DNA of 64,000 nt from Campylobacter concisus (GTDB taxonomy: Bacteria > Campylobacterota > Campylobacteria > Campylobacterales > Campylobacteraceae), in contig NZ_PIQS01000001.1 of the NCBI RefSeq assembly GCF_003048405.1, positions 248,001 through 312,000 on the forward strand, given 5' to 3'. The translations under genes and the position numbers were made by a program. Numbering within the stretch: position 1 is the stretch's first letter; the number at the start of each line of letters is the position of its first letter. The notes below the pieces were generated by a model that made no database searches, was not told where the DNA came from, and was given only the letters and a program-made list of their open reading frames with translations. Shown here in pieces: positions 48,128-60,700 of the stretch.

Positions 48128-49148
48128 AGTGAATAGATATCTTTTGTTTAACTTCCTAGGGACTTTTGCGTCGCTATTTAGCACGCTTTTTTTGATTATG
48201 TCGATCGTATTTTTCATCCAGATCGCGCGCATCACTTCTTACATTGAGATCAGTTTTGGCGAGCTTTTTAAACTCTACTCATTTATGCTTCCACGCGTGC
48301 TACTTTTTGTCGTGCCTATCGCATTTTTTGTATCACTTGCGATGACTCTTTTTAGATTATCAAAAGAGAATGAAAGTATCGTTATTTTTACGCTTGGTGG
48401 CTCACCAAATAAGATTGCTAAATTTTTCTTAATATTTTCAGCATTTTTAAGCACCGCTCTACTTATAATCGCTACCATAATGATACCAATAGCCGCACAG
48501 CTAAATGCAAATTTTATTGATTATAAAAAGACTGTTGCAAAGCTAAATTTAAAGCCAACTCAGTTTGGACAAAAATTCTCTGACTGGATGGTTTATGTGG
48601 GTAGTGAAATGCAAGATAACAACGGCACTACTTATAAAGATATCGTGATGTTTAATCCTTACATTAAAGACTCCCAACGCTTAATCACTGCTAAAAACGC
48701 AAAGATCACTAATACAAATCAAAGCATCGAACTCTCTTTAATAGATGGAAAAATGTATGACATAAAAGATGAAATTTATCATCAAAGCAACTTCAAATCT
48801 ATGAAGATAAGGACTGCACAAAGTGAAGAGGTGAGCGATATAGGCGGCATAAAAGAGTACTGGACGGAGGCAAATAGTAGTGAAAAAAGAAGAAAAGACC
48901 TTAGCACATATGTGCTTGTTGCGCTATTTCCACTTGCCAGTACACTTTTTGCCATAAGCTTTGGCATCGTTACTTATAGATATGAAAAGGGCATGGTTTA
49001 TGTTGGTACGTTTGGTGTTTTATTTGGGTATTTTACGCTCATAATGCTATTTTCATCAAAACCAGCTTTTGCGATTCCACTCATATTTTTCGTCTTTTTA
49101 TTGGCAGGAATTTTGCTTTTTAAAACCAAGATCATACGAAGATACTAA
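48120..49148 (+). CDS. lptG: LptF/LptG family LPS export permease
   Basis: 342 residues, with three N-terminal and three C-terminal membrane segments around a periplasmic beta domain (about 110-250), the layout of LptF/LptG. Starts MSRVNRYLLFNFLGTFASLFSTLFLIMSIVFFIQ; TEANSSEKRRKD precedes helix 4. With LptB and a partner permease it would move lipopolysaccharide from the inner membrane. Whether it is the F or the G copy is not decided. It overlaps the prepilin peptidase by 8 bases. Confidence 0.85.
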   Translation: MSRVNRYLLFNFLGTFASLFSTLFLIMSIVFFIQIARITSYIEISFGELFKLYSFMLPRVLLFVVPIAFFVSLAMTLFRLSKENESIVIFTLGGSPNKIAKFFLIFSAFLSTALLIIATIMIPIAAQLNANFIDYKKTVAKLNLKPTQFGQKFSDWMVYVGSEMQDNNGTTYKDIVMFNPYIKDSQRLITAKNAKITNTNQSIELSLIDGKMYDIKDEIYHQSNFKSMKIRTAQSEEVSDIGGIKEYWTEANSSEKRRKDLSTYVLVALFPLASTLFAISFGIVTYRYEKGMVYVGTFGVLFGYFTLIMLFSSKPAFAIPLIFFVFLLAGILLFKTKIIRRY

Positions 49149-49879
49149 TGAAAATCCAACTAATTTATAGCTACGATGGCTCCAAATTTCAAGGCTCGCA
49201 AACTCAGCCACATGAAAATGGCGTAGAAGATGAGCTTTCGCGTGCTCTAGCTCACGTTGGAATATTTGAAAAAATAGTCTCTAGCTCGCGTACAGATAAA
49301 AAAGTCCATGCGATCAATCAAAGTTCAAGCGTAATTTGTGGCGATCATTTTAAAAATTTAGAGCACTTAAAAGAGCTAATCAACCGCCATGCTCATCCAA
49401 ATATTCATATAAAATGTATAAATTTAGTTGATGAAAATTTTCAAGCAAGATTTGACGCCGTAGCAAGGTCTTATAGATACATTATAGATCATAGAGAATT
49501 TGATGTTTTTGGCTCAAATTATAAAGTCTTTTTGCCAAAATTTGATATCAAAAAAGCAAATGAAATTTTATCTAATTTTGTTGGCGAGCATGATTTTAGC
49601 TCCTATATGAAAACAGGAAGTGATACAAAAAGTCCAGTGCGAGAAATTTTTAAGGCATTTTGTTATGAATACAAAAACCAAACTATCATAGTTTTTAAAG
49701 CGAATGGCTTTTTACGCGCTCAAGTACGGCTTATGATTGCAAATCTGCTTAAAGCTTTAAGTATAAAAAATGGTGGTGAGCTCATCAATGCTTCGCTTAA
49801 TGGAGACCTTGCCTTAACTCGTATCCCAGCTCCGGCTGAAGGACTTTATCTAAATAGAGTTTTTTATAAATTTAATTAG
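49148..49879 (+). CDS. truA: tRNA pseudouridine(38-40) synthase TruA
   Basis: A 243-residue tRNA-modifying enzyme. The catalytic aspartate lies in SSRTDKKVHAINQSSSV (family consensus GRTDxGVHA). DFSSYMKTGSDTKSPVREI and FLRAQVRLMIANLLKA are later family segments. The ATG overlaps the lptG stop (TAATG). It ends the seven-gene string. Confidence 0.95.
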   Translation: MKIQLIYSYDGSKFQGSQTQPHENGVEDELSRALAHVGIFEKIVSSSRTDKKVHAINQSSSVICGDHFKNLEHLKELINRHAHPNIHIKCINLVDENFQARFDAVARSYRYIIDHREFDVFGSNYKVFLPKFDIKKANEILSNFVGEHDFSSYMKTGSDTKSPVREIFKAFCYEYKNQTIIVFKANGFLRAQVRLMIANLLKALSIKNGGELINASLNGDLALTRIPAPAEGLYLNRVFYKFN

Positions 49880-49902
49880 GTTTTTAGAATATTCAATAGT
49901 AG

Positions 49903-50055
49903 GCTTATTTAAAAATATTAAATAGAGAATCTTATAAGTCAGAATTTATAACTAGTTTGCGCATCCTCTCTCTCCTAAAAGCACAAGAAGCTTTAGAAGA
50001 TAGTTTAAGAAGTATTACTTTACAAGATCTATTAGATGAGCTTATTAATTTATAA
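49903..50055 (+). pseudogene. Start-less 50-codon open frame, possible gene remnant
   Basis: In the 324-base gap between truA and comEA an in-frame open stretch follows a TAG at 49900 and ends at TAA (50053-50055). It has no ATG; the translated helix-like tail is SLRILSLLKAQEALEDSLRS and ITLQDLLDELINL. The regular Leu/Glu pattern looks like a real protein end. It may be the 3' end of a lost gene. Confidence 0.4.
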
Positions 50056-50131
50056 AATTTAAAAAATAGACAAACTAGGTTATAGAATTAAAAAGTAGGT
50101 AGATATATAAAAAACCAATCTATTTTATTTA

Positions 50132-50154
50132 TTAGGAACGCTATGCGCTCCTAA
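50132..50154. terminator. Bidirectional terminator hairpin between truA and comEA
   Basis: TTAGGAACGC and GCGCTCCTAA pair with one mismatch around a TAT loop; A/T tracts (ttttattta upstream, ctatttttata downstream) flank it. It lies between convergent transcripts. Confidence 0.7.
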
Positions 50155-50203
50155 CTATTTTTATATATTTTATGTAAGAATTTTTATAAATTTCTAGTTT
50201 TTA

Positions 50204-50647
50204 TTACTCTTTACTCTTCTCTTTTTTAGCTTTACTCTTTTTCTCTGTTTTATCTTTTAGGCTTTCTTTCTTATCTTTGACTTCTTTTACGCTATCTTTA
50301 GCACCATCTTTTTTCTCTTTTACTTCATCACTCTTTTTACTTACTTTTTCTTTTATCTCATCTTTTTTAGATTTTGTTTTAGCTTTTGTTTCGTCTATCT
50401 TTGTAGCACCTGATACTGATATATCTGATTTTAGATTTTCAAATGTCTTATCACCTATACCATTTACATTTTTTATATCTTCTATTGAGTTAAATTTATT
50501 TGCTTTTCTATATTCAATTATTGCATCTGCCTTTGAAGATCCTATACCATCTAAACTCATTAACTCTTCTTTTGTGGCGGTGTTTAAATTTATGGCTGCT
50601 AGTAATGTAGAAGCTGCTACTAATAGTGAGAATATAATCTTTTTCAT
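50204..50647 (-). CDS. comEA: ComEA-like DNA-binding protein with lysine-rich tail
   Basis: A 147-residue exported protein; ATG at 50647 with AAGGAC upstream, giving signal peptide MKKIIFSLLVAASTLLA; a longer frame extending 21 codons upstream is rejected. Residues ~20-80 are the helix-hairpin-helix domain (LNTATKEELMSLDGIGSSKADAI and IKNVNGIGDKTFENLK) that binds DNA at the cell surface in transformation. The last 67 residues are low-complexity, with 27 lysines plus Glu, Asp and Ser, and are an unusual addition. A TTGACT/TAGACT promoter lies upstream. Confidence 0.88.
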   Translation of the reverse strand: MKKIIFSLLVAASTLLAAINLNTATKEELMSLDGIGSSKADAIIEYRKANKFNSIEDIKNVNGIGDKTFENLKSDISVSGATKIDETKAKTKSKKDEIKEKVSKKSDEVKEKKDGAKDSVKEVKDKKESLKDKTEKKSKAKKEKSKE

Positions 50648-50678
50648 TTTTGTCCTTTTTAGGTAAATTTGGGTTTGG

Positions 50679-50707
50679 AGTCTATCATATTTGGTGTTTT
50701 TAGTCAA
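50679..50707 (-). promoter_or_regulatory. Sigma70 promoter of comEA
   Basis: Minus-strand TTGACT (50702-50707), 17-base spacer, TAGACT (50679-50684), with TG one base before the -10. It sits 32 bases upstream of the ATG. Confidence 0.7.
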
Positions 50708-50864
50708 CACTCGTATAGAAGCATAGACTAAAAGATATTTATAAATGTAAAGATATCTAATTATTTAAAAACATAAATAAATTTAAGATTTGATATTTTG
50801 TTATAAATTAAGAAATAATATTAGAAGTTGATTATTTAGATAAAGAAGATTAAAAATTAACAAA

Positions 50865-50983
50865 GCCCGCAACGACCTACTTTTCCAACATCCCAGTAAG
50901 GGAGAGTATCATCAGCCAGGACGAGCTTAGCTTCTTGGTTCGAGATGGAGCAAGGCGTTTCCTCGTCTGTATAGTCACGGGCA
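50865..50983 (-). rRNA. rrf: 5S ribosomal RNA
   Basis: About 119 bases whose ends pair (GCCCG with CGGGC), with the 5S core sequence including CCATCTCGAACC and GGATGTTGG on the minus strand. The ends are approximate. It is the last gene of the rRNA operon. Confidence 0.9.
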
Positions 50984-51090
50984 GTGTTAAATAAAAGATA
51001 CATTAGATAAATCTCTTATTTAACACTACGTATAAAGTTAAAAGTCATAAACAAAGTTTTATAAAAACATATCTTATTAAGTTTTTATCC

Positions 51091-51108
51091 TTAACAAGGA
51101 AGTGATGC
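51091..51108 (-). other. 3' arm of the 23S processing stem
   Basis: TTAACAAGGAAGTGATGC on the plus strand, an exact 18-base reverse complement of 54044-54061. The two arms flank 23S and would pair in the precursor to make the RNase III stem. Confidence 0.85.
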
Positions 51109-51114
51109 TTATTA

Positions 51115-54020
<2,906 letters not shown>

Positions 54021-54043
54021 TCTATATTAGATTATTCTAATTC

Positions 54044-54061
54044 GCATCACTTCCTTGTTAA
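54044..54061 (-). other. 5' arm of the 23S processing stem
   Basis: GCATCACTTCCTTGTTAA on the plus strand, the partner of 51091-51108. It lies in the spacer just upstream of the 23S 5' end. Confidence 0.85.
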
Positions 54062-54345
54062 AGATAACTTTATGTTACTATATTTAAATTCTAGCTCTCA
54101 AGACGGAAAGCATTGACTACTATTTAGATAAGTTTTAAATCCTAAATAGATTGTGATATCAAACTTTTGCATTAAATGCAAAGAAAATAGAAATTTAAAT
54201 CTTTAACAAGTCCTGTAAAATTGTTTTTAAAACTTGCTTGTGACTATTAACAATATTAATTAAAAGAACATTTAGACAAAAGTCTAATTAGAAAGTTTAA
54301 ATTTTTAAGCTCTCTAATTAGACTTAATATAGTTAAACTATTTTA
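54062..54345 (-). other. 16S-23S spacer with boxA-like element
   Basis: The spacer between tRNA-Ala and 23S has no gene. It holds a boxA-like TGTTCTTTTAA (minus strand, 54260-54270) followed by an ATTGTTAA stretch, the same pair of motifs found in the rRNA leader near 56289. They resemble Nus antitermination sites. Confidence 0.6.
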
Positions 54346-54421
54346 TGGTGGAGAATAGCGGGATCGAACCGCTGACCTCCTGCGTGCAAAGCAGGCGCTC
54401 TCCCAGCTGAGCTAATTCCCC
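54346..54421 (-). tRNA. tRNA-Ala (anticodon TGC)
   Basis: 76 bases including an encoded 3' CCA. The acceptor GGGGAAT pairs with ATTCTCC (one wobble), TGC lies in the anticodon loop (CTTTGCACG) and GGTTCGATCC is the T-loop region. Lies 12 bases after tRNA-Ile on the minus strand. Confidence 0.97.
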
Positions 54422-54433
54422 AATTAAATTCTC

Positions 54434-54510
54434 TGGTGGGCCTAACAAGACTTGAACTTGTGACCTCACCCTTATCAGGGGTGCACTCTAACCAGCTGAG
54501 CTATAGGCCC
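54434..54510 (-). tRNA. tRNA-Ile (anticodon GAT)
   Basis: 77 bases with encoded CCA. GGGCCTA pairs with TAGGCCC; anticodon GAT in CTGATAAG; AGTTCAAGTCT T-loop. The usual Ile-Ala pair of the 16S-23S spacer. Confidence 0.97.
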
Positions 54511-54602
54511 CTATAGGTCTATCAATCTTTCAAAACTAAACAAGGATGATTGAGAATATCTTTCTTATAGATATCTTGTGAGAGAATATCTATATGTACT
54601 CT

Positions 54603-56115
<1,513 letters not shown>

Positions 56116-56120
56116 AATTA

Positions 56121-56143
56121 CCTATCAAAATTTATTTGATAGG
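56121..56143 (-). other. rRNA leader hairpin
   Basis: CCTATCAAA and TTTGATAGG form a perfect 9-bp stem with a 5-base loop, 6 bases upstream of the 16S 5' end. Likely part of rRNA precursor folding or processing. Confidence 0.6.
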
Positions 56144-56288
56144 ATTTTATTATGAAGTTTTTAATCAAAAAACTTTTAGTTTTATTTATTAGTTTGTCTA
56201 ATCTATTATAAATTATAAAATAATAGACTGGCTCAATCGATCACTTGTTTAGATTTCAAAGATTGACTAATAGTTTAACAATTGTAAG

Positions 56289-56371
56289 TTAAAAGAACAA
56301 CGATAAAAAGAAAAGGCTTTATTAACCAATGAAGTTAAAGGTGGTTTCTCGTTTCGTGAGCTGGAATTATA
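56289..56371 (-). promoter_or_regulatory. rRNA operon promoter and leader boxA
   Basis: Minus-strand TATAAT at 56366-56371 is the probable -10 of the rRNA promoter, about 250 bases upstream of 16S; no -35 box is obvious. Downstream in the leader is TGTTCTTTTAA (56289-56299), a boxA-like antitermination site repeated in the 16S-23S spacer. The rest of the 56144-56562 gap shows no gene. Confidence 0.6.
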
Positions 56372-56500
56372 TACGAGCAATACTTAAAGATAGTTGAAAT
56401 ATTTAGGGAATTTTAGAAAAAATTGTTAGGCACTTAAAAATTTTAAAGTATGTATTTTTATTAGTAGGTTTATAGGGTTTAGTTTTTGAAGTATAAATTT

Positions 56501-56518
56501 GGAGAGCTTTTGCTCTCC
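56501..56518 (-). terminator. Terminator hairpin after ridA
   Basis: GGAGAGC, TTTT loop, GCTCTCC: perfect 7-bp stem, 45 bases past the ridA stop on the minus strand. It separates ridA from the rRNA promoter. Confidence 0.65.
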
Positions 56519-56562
56519 ATCATTTAAACATTAAAATTATGTGAACTTTTACACAATCTCTA

Positions 56563-56937
56563 TTAATAAGCCGCGATGAGCTCTATTTCCACAAGTGCAT
56601 CTTTCGGCAAGGTTTTAACGGCTACTGTACTTCTAGCAGGATAAGGCTCTTTAAAAAATTTAGCGTACACAGTATTTACTTTAACAAAATCTGCCATATC
56701 TGCTAAAAATATTGTAGTCTTTACAGCATTATCAAAAGTAAGTCCTGCCTCAGCCAAGATATTTTTTAAATTTTCAAGCGATTGCTCAGCTTGGGCCTCT
56801 ACGCTACTACCTGCAAACTCACCCGCTGGTGTGACACCAAGCTGACCTGAGATAAATAAAAATCCATTTACGCTAATAGCTTGAGAATATGGTCCAATCG
56901 CTTGTGGAGCATTTTTTGTTGAGATTTGTTTTTTCAT
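56563..56937 (-). CDS. ridA: RidA family reactive imine/enamine deaminase
   Basis: A 124-residue protein of the YjgF/YER057c/UK114 family, which hydrolyses reactive enamines/imines made by PLP enzymes. GPYSQAI near residue 15, SGQLG near 31, the catalytic Arg in YPARSTVAV near 104 and the C-terminal EIELIA motif are all present. AAAGGAGAAA precedes the ATG. It forms a trimer; no operon partner is seen. Confidence 0.95.
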   Translation of the reverse strand: MKKQISTKNAPQAIGPYSQAISVNGFLFISGQLGVTPAGEFAGSSVEAQAEQSLENLKNILAEAGLTFDNAVKTTIFLADMADFVKVNTVYAKFFKEPYPARSTVAVKTLPKDALVEIELIAAY

Positions 56938-57003
56938 ATTTTCTCCTTTTGAAATTTTTTAAAATCCTACTATAAATTTTCTAAATTTTTAGTCTCCAAA
57001 AGC

Positions 57004-57009
57004 TATAAT
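57004..57009 (+). promoter_or_regulatory. -10 box for the gene at 57034
   Basis: TATAAT 24 bases upstream of the start, preceded by a T-rich tract. AAGGATG serves as ribosome-binding site. Confidence 0.55.
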
Positions 57010-57033
57010 GGACAAAATTTCAAAAGGATGAAG

Positions 57034-57507
57034 ATGCAAAATATACTCGCACCAAATGAGTTTTTAGATGATTATGTACTCGGTGCTGAGTTAGCTAAAA
57101 ATGCCGGCATCTCATCAAATGCTTATCTTTTTTGGAAAAACGTCATAAGCGCTAAATTTGAAAACTCAAGAATAGTTTTTCTTAGAAAAAATAGCATTCC
57201 GATCAAATTTCAAAACATTATAAAAACCTGCACACCTTTAAATGGCCTTATTCCAACAGGCGTATTTTGCTCTTTTACTTCGCTTGCTCCATCTCATCTT
57301 GTAGCAAAAAATGGCTCTAATATCTACGAGCTCTTTAAATTTCATGAGATTTGCGGTATCAAATTTATAGACTTGAAGAAATTCTATGATGATTTTAATC
57401 TTAGCTATTCTTATAGAATTTACATTGAAAAGTGCAAATTTTTCTCACCTGCTCCATTTGAAAAACGCATAAAATTAACTGAAACGATGTGTCTTGGATA
57501 TTATTAA
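57034..57507 (+). CDS. Hypothetical protein with N-terminal helix-turn-helix-like region
   Basis: 157 residues; not recognised. Start at 57034 because AGGA lies 5 bases upstream; an ATG at 57028 overlaps the ribosome-binding site. The N terminus (DYVLGAELAKNAGISSNAYLFWKNVI) looks like a helix-turn-helix of the kind found in small regulators, but this is a judgement by eye. Four cysteines are scattered (TCTPL, FCSFT, EICGIK, EKCKF). No membrane segment. It stands alone between divergent ridA and the convergent fumarase genes. Confidence 0.8.
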   Translation: MQNILAPNEFLDDYVLGAELAKNAGISSNAYLFWKNVISAKFENSRIVFLRKNSIPIKFQNIIKTCTPLNGLIPTGVFCSFTSLAPSHLVAKNGSNIYELFKFHEICGIKFIDLKKFYDDFNLSYSYRIYIEKCKFFSPAPFEKRIKLTETMCLGYY

Positions 57508-57539
57508 AGTCCGCTAGCTAGCTTGCTAGCGGGATAAAT

Positions 57540-58100
57540 TTATATCTTTTTGTAAGGTGCTTGGCCAACTTCATAGAAGTTATTGCCCTCGCAGTCAATG
57601 GCAACTATTGCTGGGAAATCCTCAACTGTAAGCCTAGCAACTGCCTCTGGTCCTAGTTCTGGGTAAGCTAGCACTTCATATTTTTTGATACTTTGGCTAA
57701 TGAGCGCTCCGATGCCACCGATAGCAACCATATAAACACAGCATGATTTTTTCATAGCCTCGACTACTGCATCACTCCTGTAGCCTTTACCGATCATACC
57801 ATTTATACCAACTTCATTTATCATAGTTGGGGTGTATTTATCCATTCTGCCGCTTGTTGTTGGGCCTGCTGCTCCAATAGCTTGATTTGGCTTGGCTGGA
57901 GTTGGTCCGACGTAGTAGATAGTCTCACCCTTTAGTTCAACTGGTAGTTTTTCGCCGCGTGCCAATGTTTCAGTAAGTGCCTTATGTGCAGCGTCACGAG
58001 CCGCTATGATAGTGCCTGATATTAGGACATTGTCGCCTGCTTTTAGGCTTTTTACCACCTCTTTATCAAATGGTGCTGTTATTCTTTTTACTTCTGACAT
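57540..58100 (-). CDS. fumB: Fumarate hydratase class I, beta subunit (or L-tartrate dehydratase beta)
   Basis: 186 residues. The C-terminal half of class I fumarase, here a separate subunit. It has VLISGTIIAARDAAHKAL and GPTTSGRMDKYTPTMINEVG, typical of the swivelling beta-type domain that closes the active site. The partner alpha gene lies 9 bases upstream. Class I fumarases carry an oxygen-sensitive 4Fe-4S cluster, suiting microaerobic life. L-tartrate dehydratase is a close relative and cannot be excluded. Confidence 0.9.
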   Translation of the reverse strand: MSEVKRITAPFDKEVVKSLKAGDNVLISGTIIAARDAAHKALTETLARGEKLPVELKGETIYYVGPTPAKPNQAIGAAGPTTSGRMDKYTPTMINEVGINGMIGKGYRSDAVVEAMKKSCCVYMVAIGGIGALISQSIKKYEVLAYPELGPEAVARLTVEDFPAIVAIDCEGNNFYEVGQAPYKKI

Positions 58101-58109
58101 TTTCTCTCC

Positions 58110-58955
58110 TTAAAGCTCGGCATCTGCGTGGCGCGCAGCATGGCAGTTAATGTTTATAGCAACAGGAAGACCTGCTATGTGGGTTGGATACCACTCGACA
58201 TTTACTTTTACGGCAGTAGTGTCACCACCAAGTCCTTGAGGACCAACGCCAGTTTTACAAGCAAGCTCTAGTAGCTCGTCTTCTAATTTGGCATATCTTG
58301 GATCAGAATTTTTACTATCGACTGAACGAACTGCTGCTTCTTTTGCCAAAAGTGCTGCCTTATCCATCGTACCGCCTATGCCAACGCCTATTGTTAGTGG
58401 AGGACAGGCGTTTGGTCCAGCGTATTTTACAGCCTCTAAAAAGACTTTTTTTACACCCTCTATACCATCAGCTGGCACAAGCATTTTTAAAACCGATTTA
58501 TTCTCACTACCAAAACCTTTTGGAGCTACTTTTATCTTTAGCTTATCTCCTGGCACGATTCTAGTGTGAATGACGGCTGGAGTGTTGTTTGTGGTATTTT
58601 TTCTCTCAAAAAGTGGCTCAGCAACAACTGACTTTCTTAGATAACCTTCAGTGTAGCCTTCCGCAATACCCTCGTTTATCGCATCTTCAATATATCCACC
58701 CTCAATATGCACATCTTGGCCGATCTGCACAAAAACAACCGTCATACCGGTGTCTTGGCAAATAGGTGCAACACCCTCTTCCGCAAGCTTAGCATTTTGT
58801 AAAATTTTGCACAAAATGTCTTTACCTAGTGACGAACTTTCATTACTTTGAGCCTTTGTAAAAGCAGCCTTTAGATCTGGTGTTACAACATAACAGGCCT
58901 GTTTGCAAAGCTTAGCAACGACTTCTCTTATATCTTTTGTATTTATTATTCTCAT
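58110..58955 (-). CDS. fumA: Fumarate hydratase class I, alpha subunit (or L-tartrate dehydratase alpha)
   Basis: 281 residues, the iron-sulfur subunit. Cluster-ligand cysteines include Cys in PICQDTG near residue 62 and in NACPPLTIGVGIGGT near 185, with a further Cys in ELACKTGVGPQGLGGDTTA near 235. It hydrates fumarate to malate in the oxidative/reductive TCA cycle. GAGGAG lies 5 bases upstream of the ATG and a TATAAT -10 box at 58984-58989. Two-subunit class I enzyme, in contrast to FumC that I associate with C. jejuni. Confidence 0.9.
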   Translation of the reverse strand: MRIINTKDIREVVAKLCKQACYVVTPDLKAAFTKAQSNESSSLGKDILCKILQNAKLAEEGVAPICQDTGMTVVFVQIGQDVHIEGGYIEDAINEGIAEGYTEGYLRKSVVAEPLFERKNTTNNTPAVIHTRIVPGDKLKIKVAPKGFGSENKSVLKMLVPADGIEGVKKVFLEAVKYAGPNACPPLTIGVGIGGTMDKAALLAKEAAVRSVDSKNSDPRYAKLEDELLELACKTGVGPQGLGGDTTAVKVNVEWYPTHIAGLPVAININCHAARHADAEL

Positions 58956-58983
58956 CTTTACTCCTCGTAAAAAACAATTTTTA

Positions 58984-58989
58984 ATTATA
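58984..58989 (-). promoter_or_regulatory. -10 box of the fumarase genes
   Basis: Minus-strand TATAAT 29 bases upstream of the alpha-subunit ATG, in an A/T-rich region without clear -35. Confidence 0.6.
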
Positions 58990-59170
58990 TTAACTATATT
59001 TAAAATTTAAGATTAAATTTTACTGCTGGATATCTACTCGAAAAAAATTTATATGAGTTTATTTTGTTTGGCCACAACTAGAAGACTTATCTAAAACAAA
59101 AAATTTAATGAAATAAGCGATGGTGAAACTGAGTCTAGAGCATTACAATATTAATAGAAATTTACATAAC

Positions 59171-59188
59171 ATGGCTTATTTAAGCCAT
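59171..59188 (-). terminator. Hairpin after the CNNM/CorC-type gene
   Basis: ATGGCTTA, TT, TAAGCCAT: an almost perfect inverted repeat 13 bases past the stop at 59201. It is likely the terminator; the U-tract is weak. The 245-base gap up to the fumarase start holds no gene. Confidence 0.55.
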
Positions 59189-59200
59189 AAATATATAAAT

Positions 59201-60541
59201 TTAAGACCGAATGCTCTCCTCTTCATTTTTTATCTTTTTTCTAACTTTTACGCGTGAGATACTAGCTCCATCCATCTTTCTTACTTCGTAGTAGCAGTTT
59301 TCATCCTCGATCTTGTCCCCAACTACTGGCAAACGACCGATTAGATTGAAGACATATCCACCGATTGTAACTTGATCTGTCTCTTCGTCAAAGCTTATAC
59401 CAAGAACCTCTTCTACGCTCTCTAGATCATATCTGCCTTGAAATTCGTAAATATTGTCATTTATCTTTTTGTAGTGTTGATCGACTTCATCGTGCTCATC
59501 ATTAAAATCACCAAGTACCTCTTCCATGATATCTTCCATCGTAAGAAGTCCGGCTGTACCGCCGTACTCATCGACTACGAGTGCTGCTGAAATTTGCTCT
59601 TTATTCATCATTACAAGTACTTTTGAAATAGAAAGGCTTTCAGGCACTATGACAAATTTACGAACAATTGAGTCAAAACTCTTCTCTTTGTCTTTGCTAA
59701 AGTGGAGCTGCAAAATATCTCTAATGTGTATCATGCCCAAAATAATATCTTTTGAGCCATCTATATAAGGAAAGCGAGTATATTTCGACTCAAATACAAC
59801 TTGTAAATTCTCCTCAAAACTCTTTTGTTTATTTATGCAGATCATATCGCGCCTTGGTGTCATGATCTCTTTTGCGACTGTGTCACTAAAATCGACTGCA
59901 TTTTTAATGATCTCAGTCTCAAAGCTATCAAGCACGCCGCCCTTTAAGCTCTCGCCAACGATGATTTTTATCTCTTCTTCAGAATGCGCTAGCTCATTTT
60001 CTTTAGCTGGCTGGATACCTAAAATTTTAAGTCCAATGGTCGCTAAAATATCAAAAAGCTTAATTACAGGAGAAAATAGCACCCAGAAAAAGTGAAGAGG
60101 ACGAGCGATTTTTAGTACTGAAGTCTCGGCCTTTGCGATAGCAACTGACTTTGGCACAAGCTCGCCCATTACAACGTGAAGTAACGTAATAAGCGTAAAT
60201 GCGATCGCAAAACCAACCGTATGAACTAAGATATCACTAAAGTTGAAGAAATTTTTAAGTGGGGCTTCTATAAGTCTTGCAACTGCTGGCTCACCGATCC
60301 AACCAAGAGCAAGTGAGCTTAGTGTGATGCCAAGCTGAGTGGCACTAAGATAAGTATCAAGCTTGTTTGACATCTCAAAAGCAAGCTGAGCATTTGGCTT
60401 TTTCTCTTTGATAAGCTCTTCAAGTCTAGACTTACGAACTTTAACAAGAGAAAATTCTGATAAAACAAAAAAGGCATTTAGTAAAATGAATACAACGGCA
60501 AGTATTACCATTAAAAGCGAATTATCGCTACTGGGGTTCAA
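59201..60541 (-). CDS. CNNM/CorC-HlyC-type membrane protein with CBS domains
   Basis: 446 residues with three to four membrane segments in a DUF21 domain (residues ~1-190, starting FILLNAFFVLSEFSLVKVRKSR), a CBS pair (~205-335, with IMTPRRDM and VVDEYGGTAGLLTMEDIMEEVLGD) and a C-terminal CorC/HlyC domain (~350-430, GISFDEETDQVTIGGYVFNLIGRLP). Family members act in magnesium or cobalt efflux or are called haemolysins. The start is next to a non-coding gap; no operon partner. Confidence 0.9.
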   Translation of the reverse strand: MNPSSDNSLLMVILAVVFILLNAFFVLSEFSLVKVRKSRLEELIKEKKPNAQLAFEMSNKLDTYLSATQLGITLSSLALGWIGEPAVARLIEAPLKNFFNFSDILVHTVGFAIAFTLITLLHVVMGELVPKSVAIAKAETSVLKIARPLHFFWVLFSPVIKLFDILATIGLKILGIQPAKENELAHSEEEIKIIVGESLKGGVLDSFETEIIKNAVDFSDTVAKEIMTPRRDMICINKQKSFEENLQVVFESKYTRFPYIDGSKDIILGMIHIRDILQLHFSKDKEKSFDSIVRKFVIVPESLSISKVLVMMNKEQISAALVVDEYGGTAGLLTMEDIMEEVLGDFNDEHDEVDQHYKKINDNIYEFQGRYDLESVEEVLGISFDEETDQVTIGGYVFNLIGRLPVVGDKIEDENCYYEVRKMDGASISRVKVRKKIKNEEESIRS

Positions 60542-60700
60542 TTATGATCCTTAAGAGTTAAAAATTTTTGCCTGATTATAGCGAATTTATATTTAGCGGT
60601 CAAATTAGCCACGCCCAAAAGTAACAACATTTCTTAAATTTAAGATTTATAAAAACTTCTTAAATTATATTTTGATAACATTATTTTTATCAATAAATTC

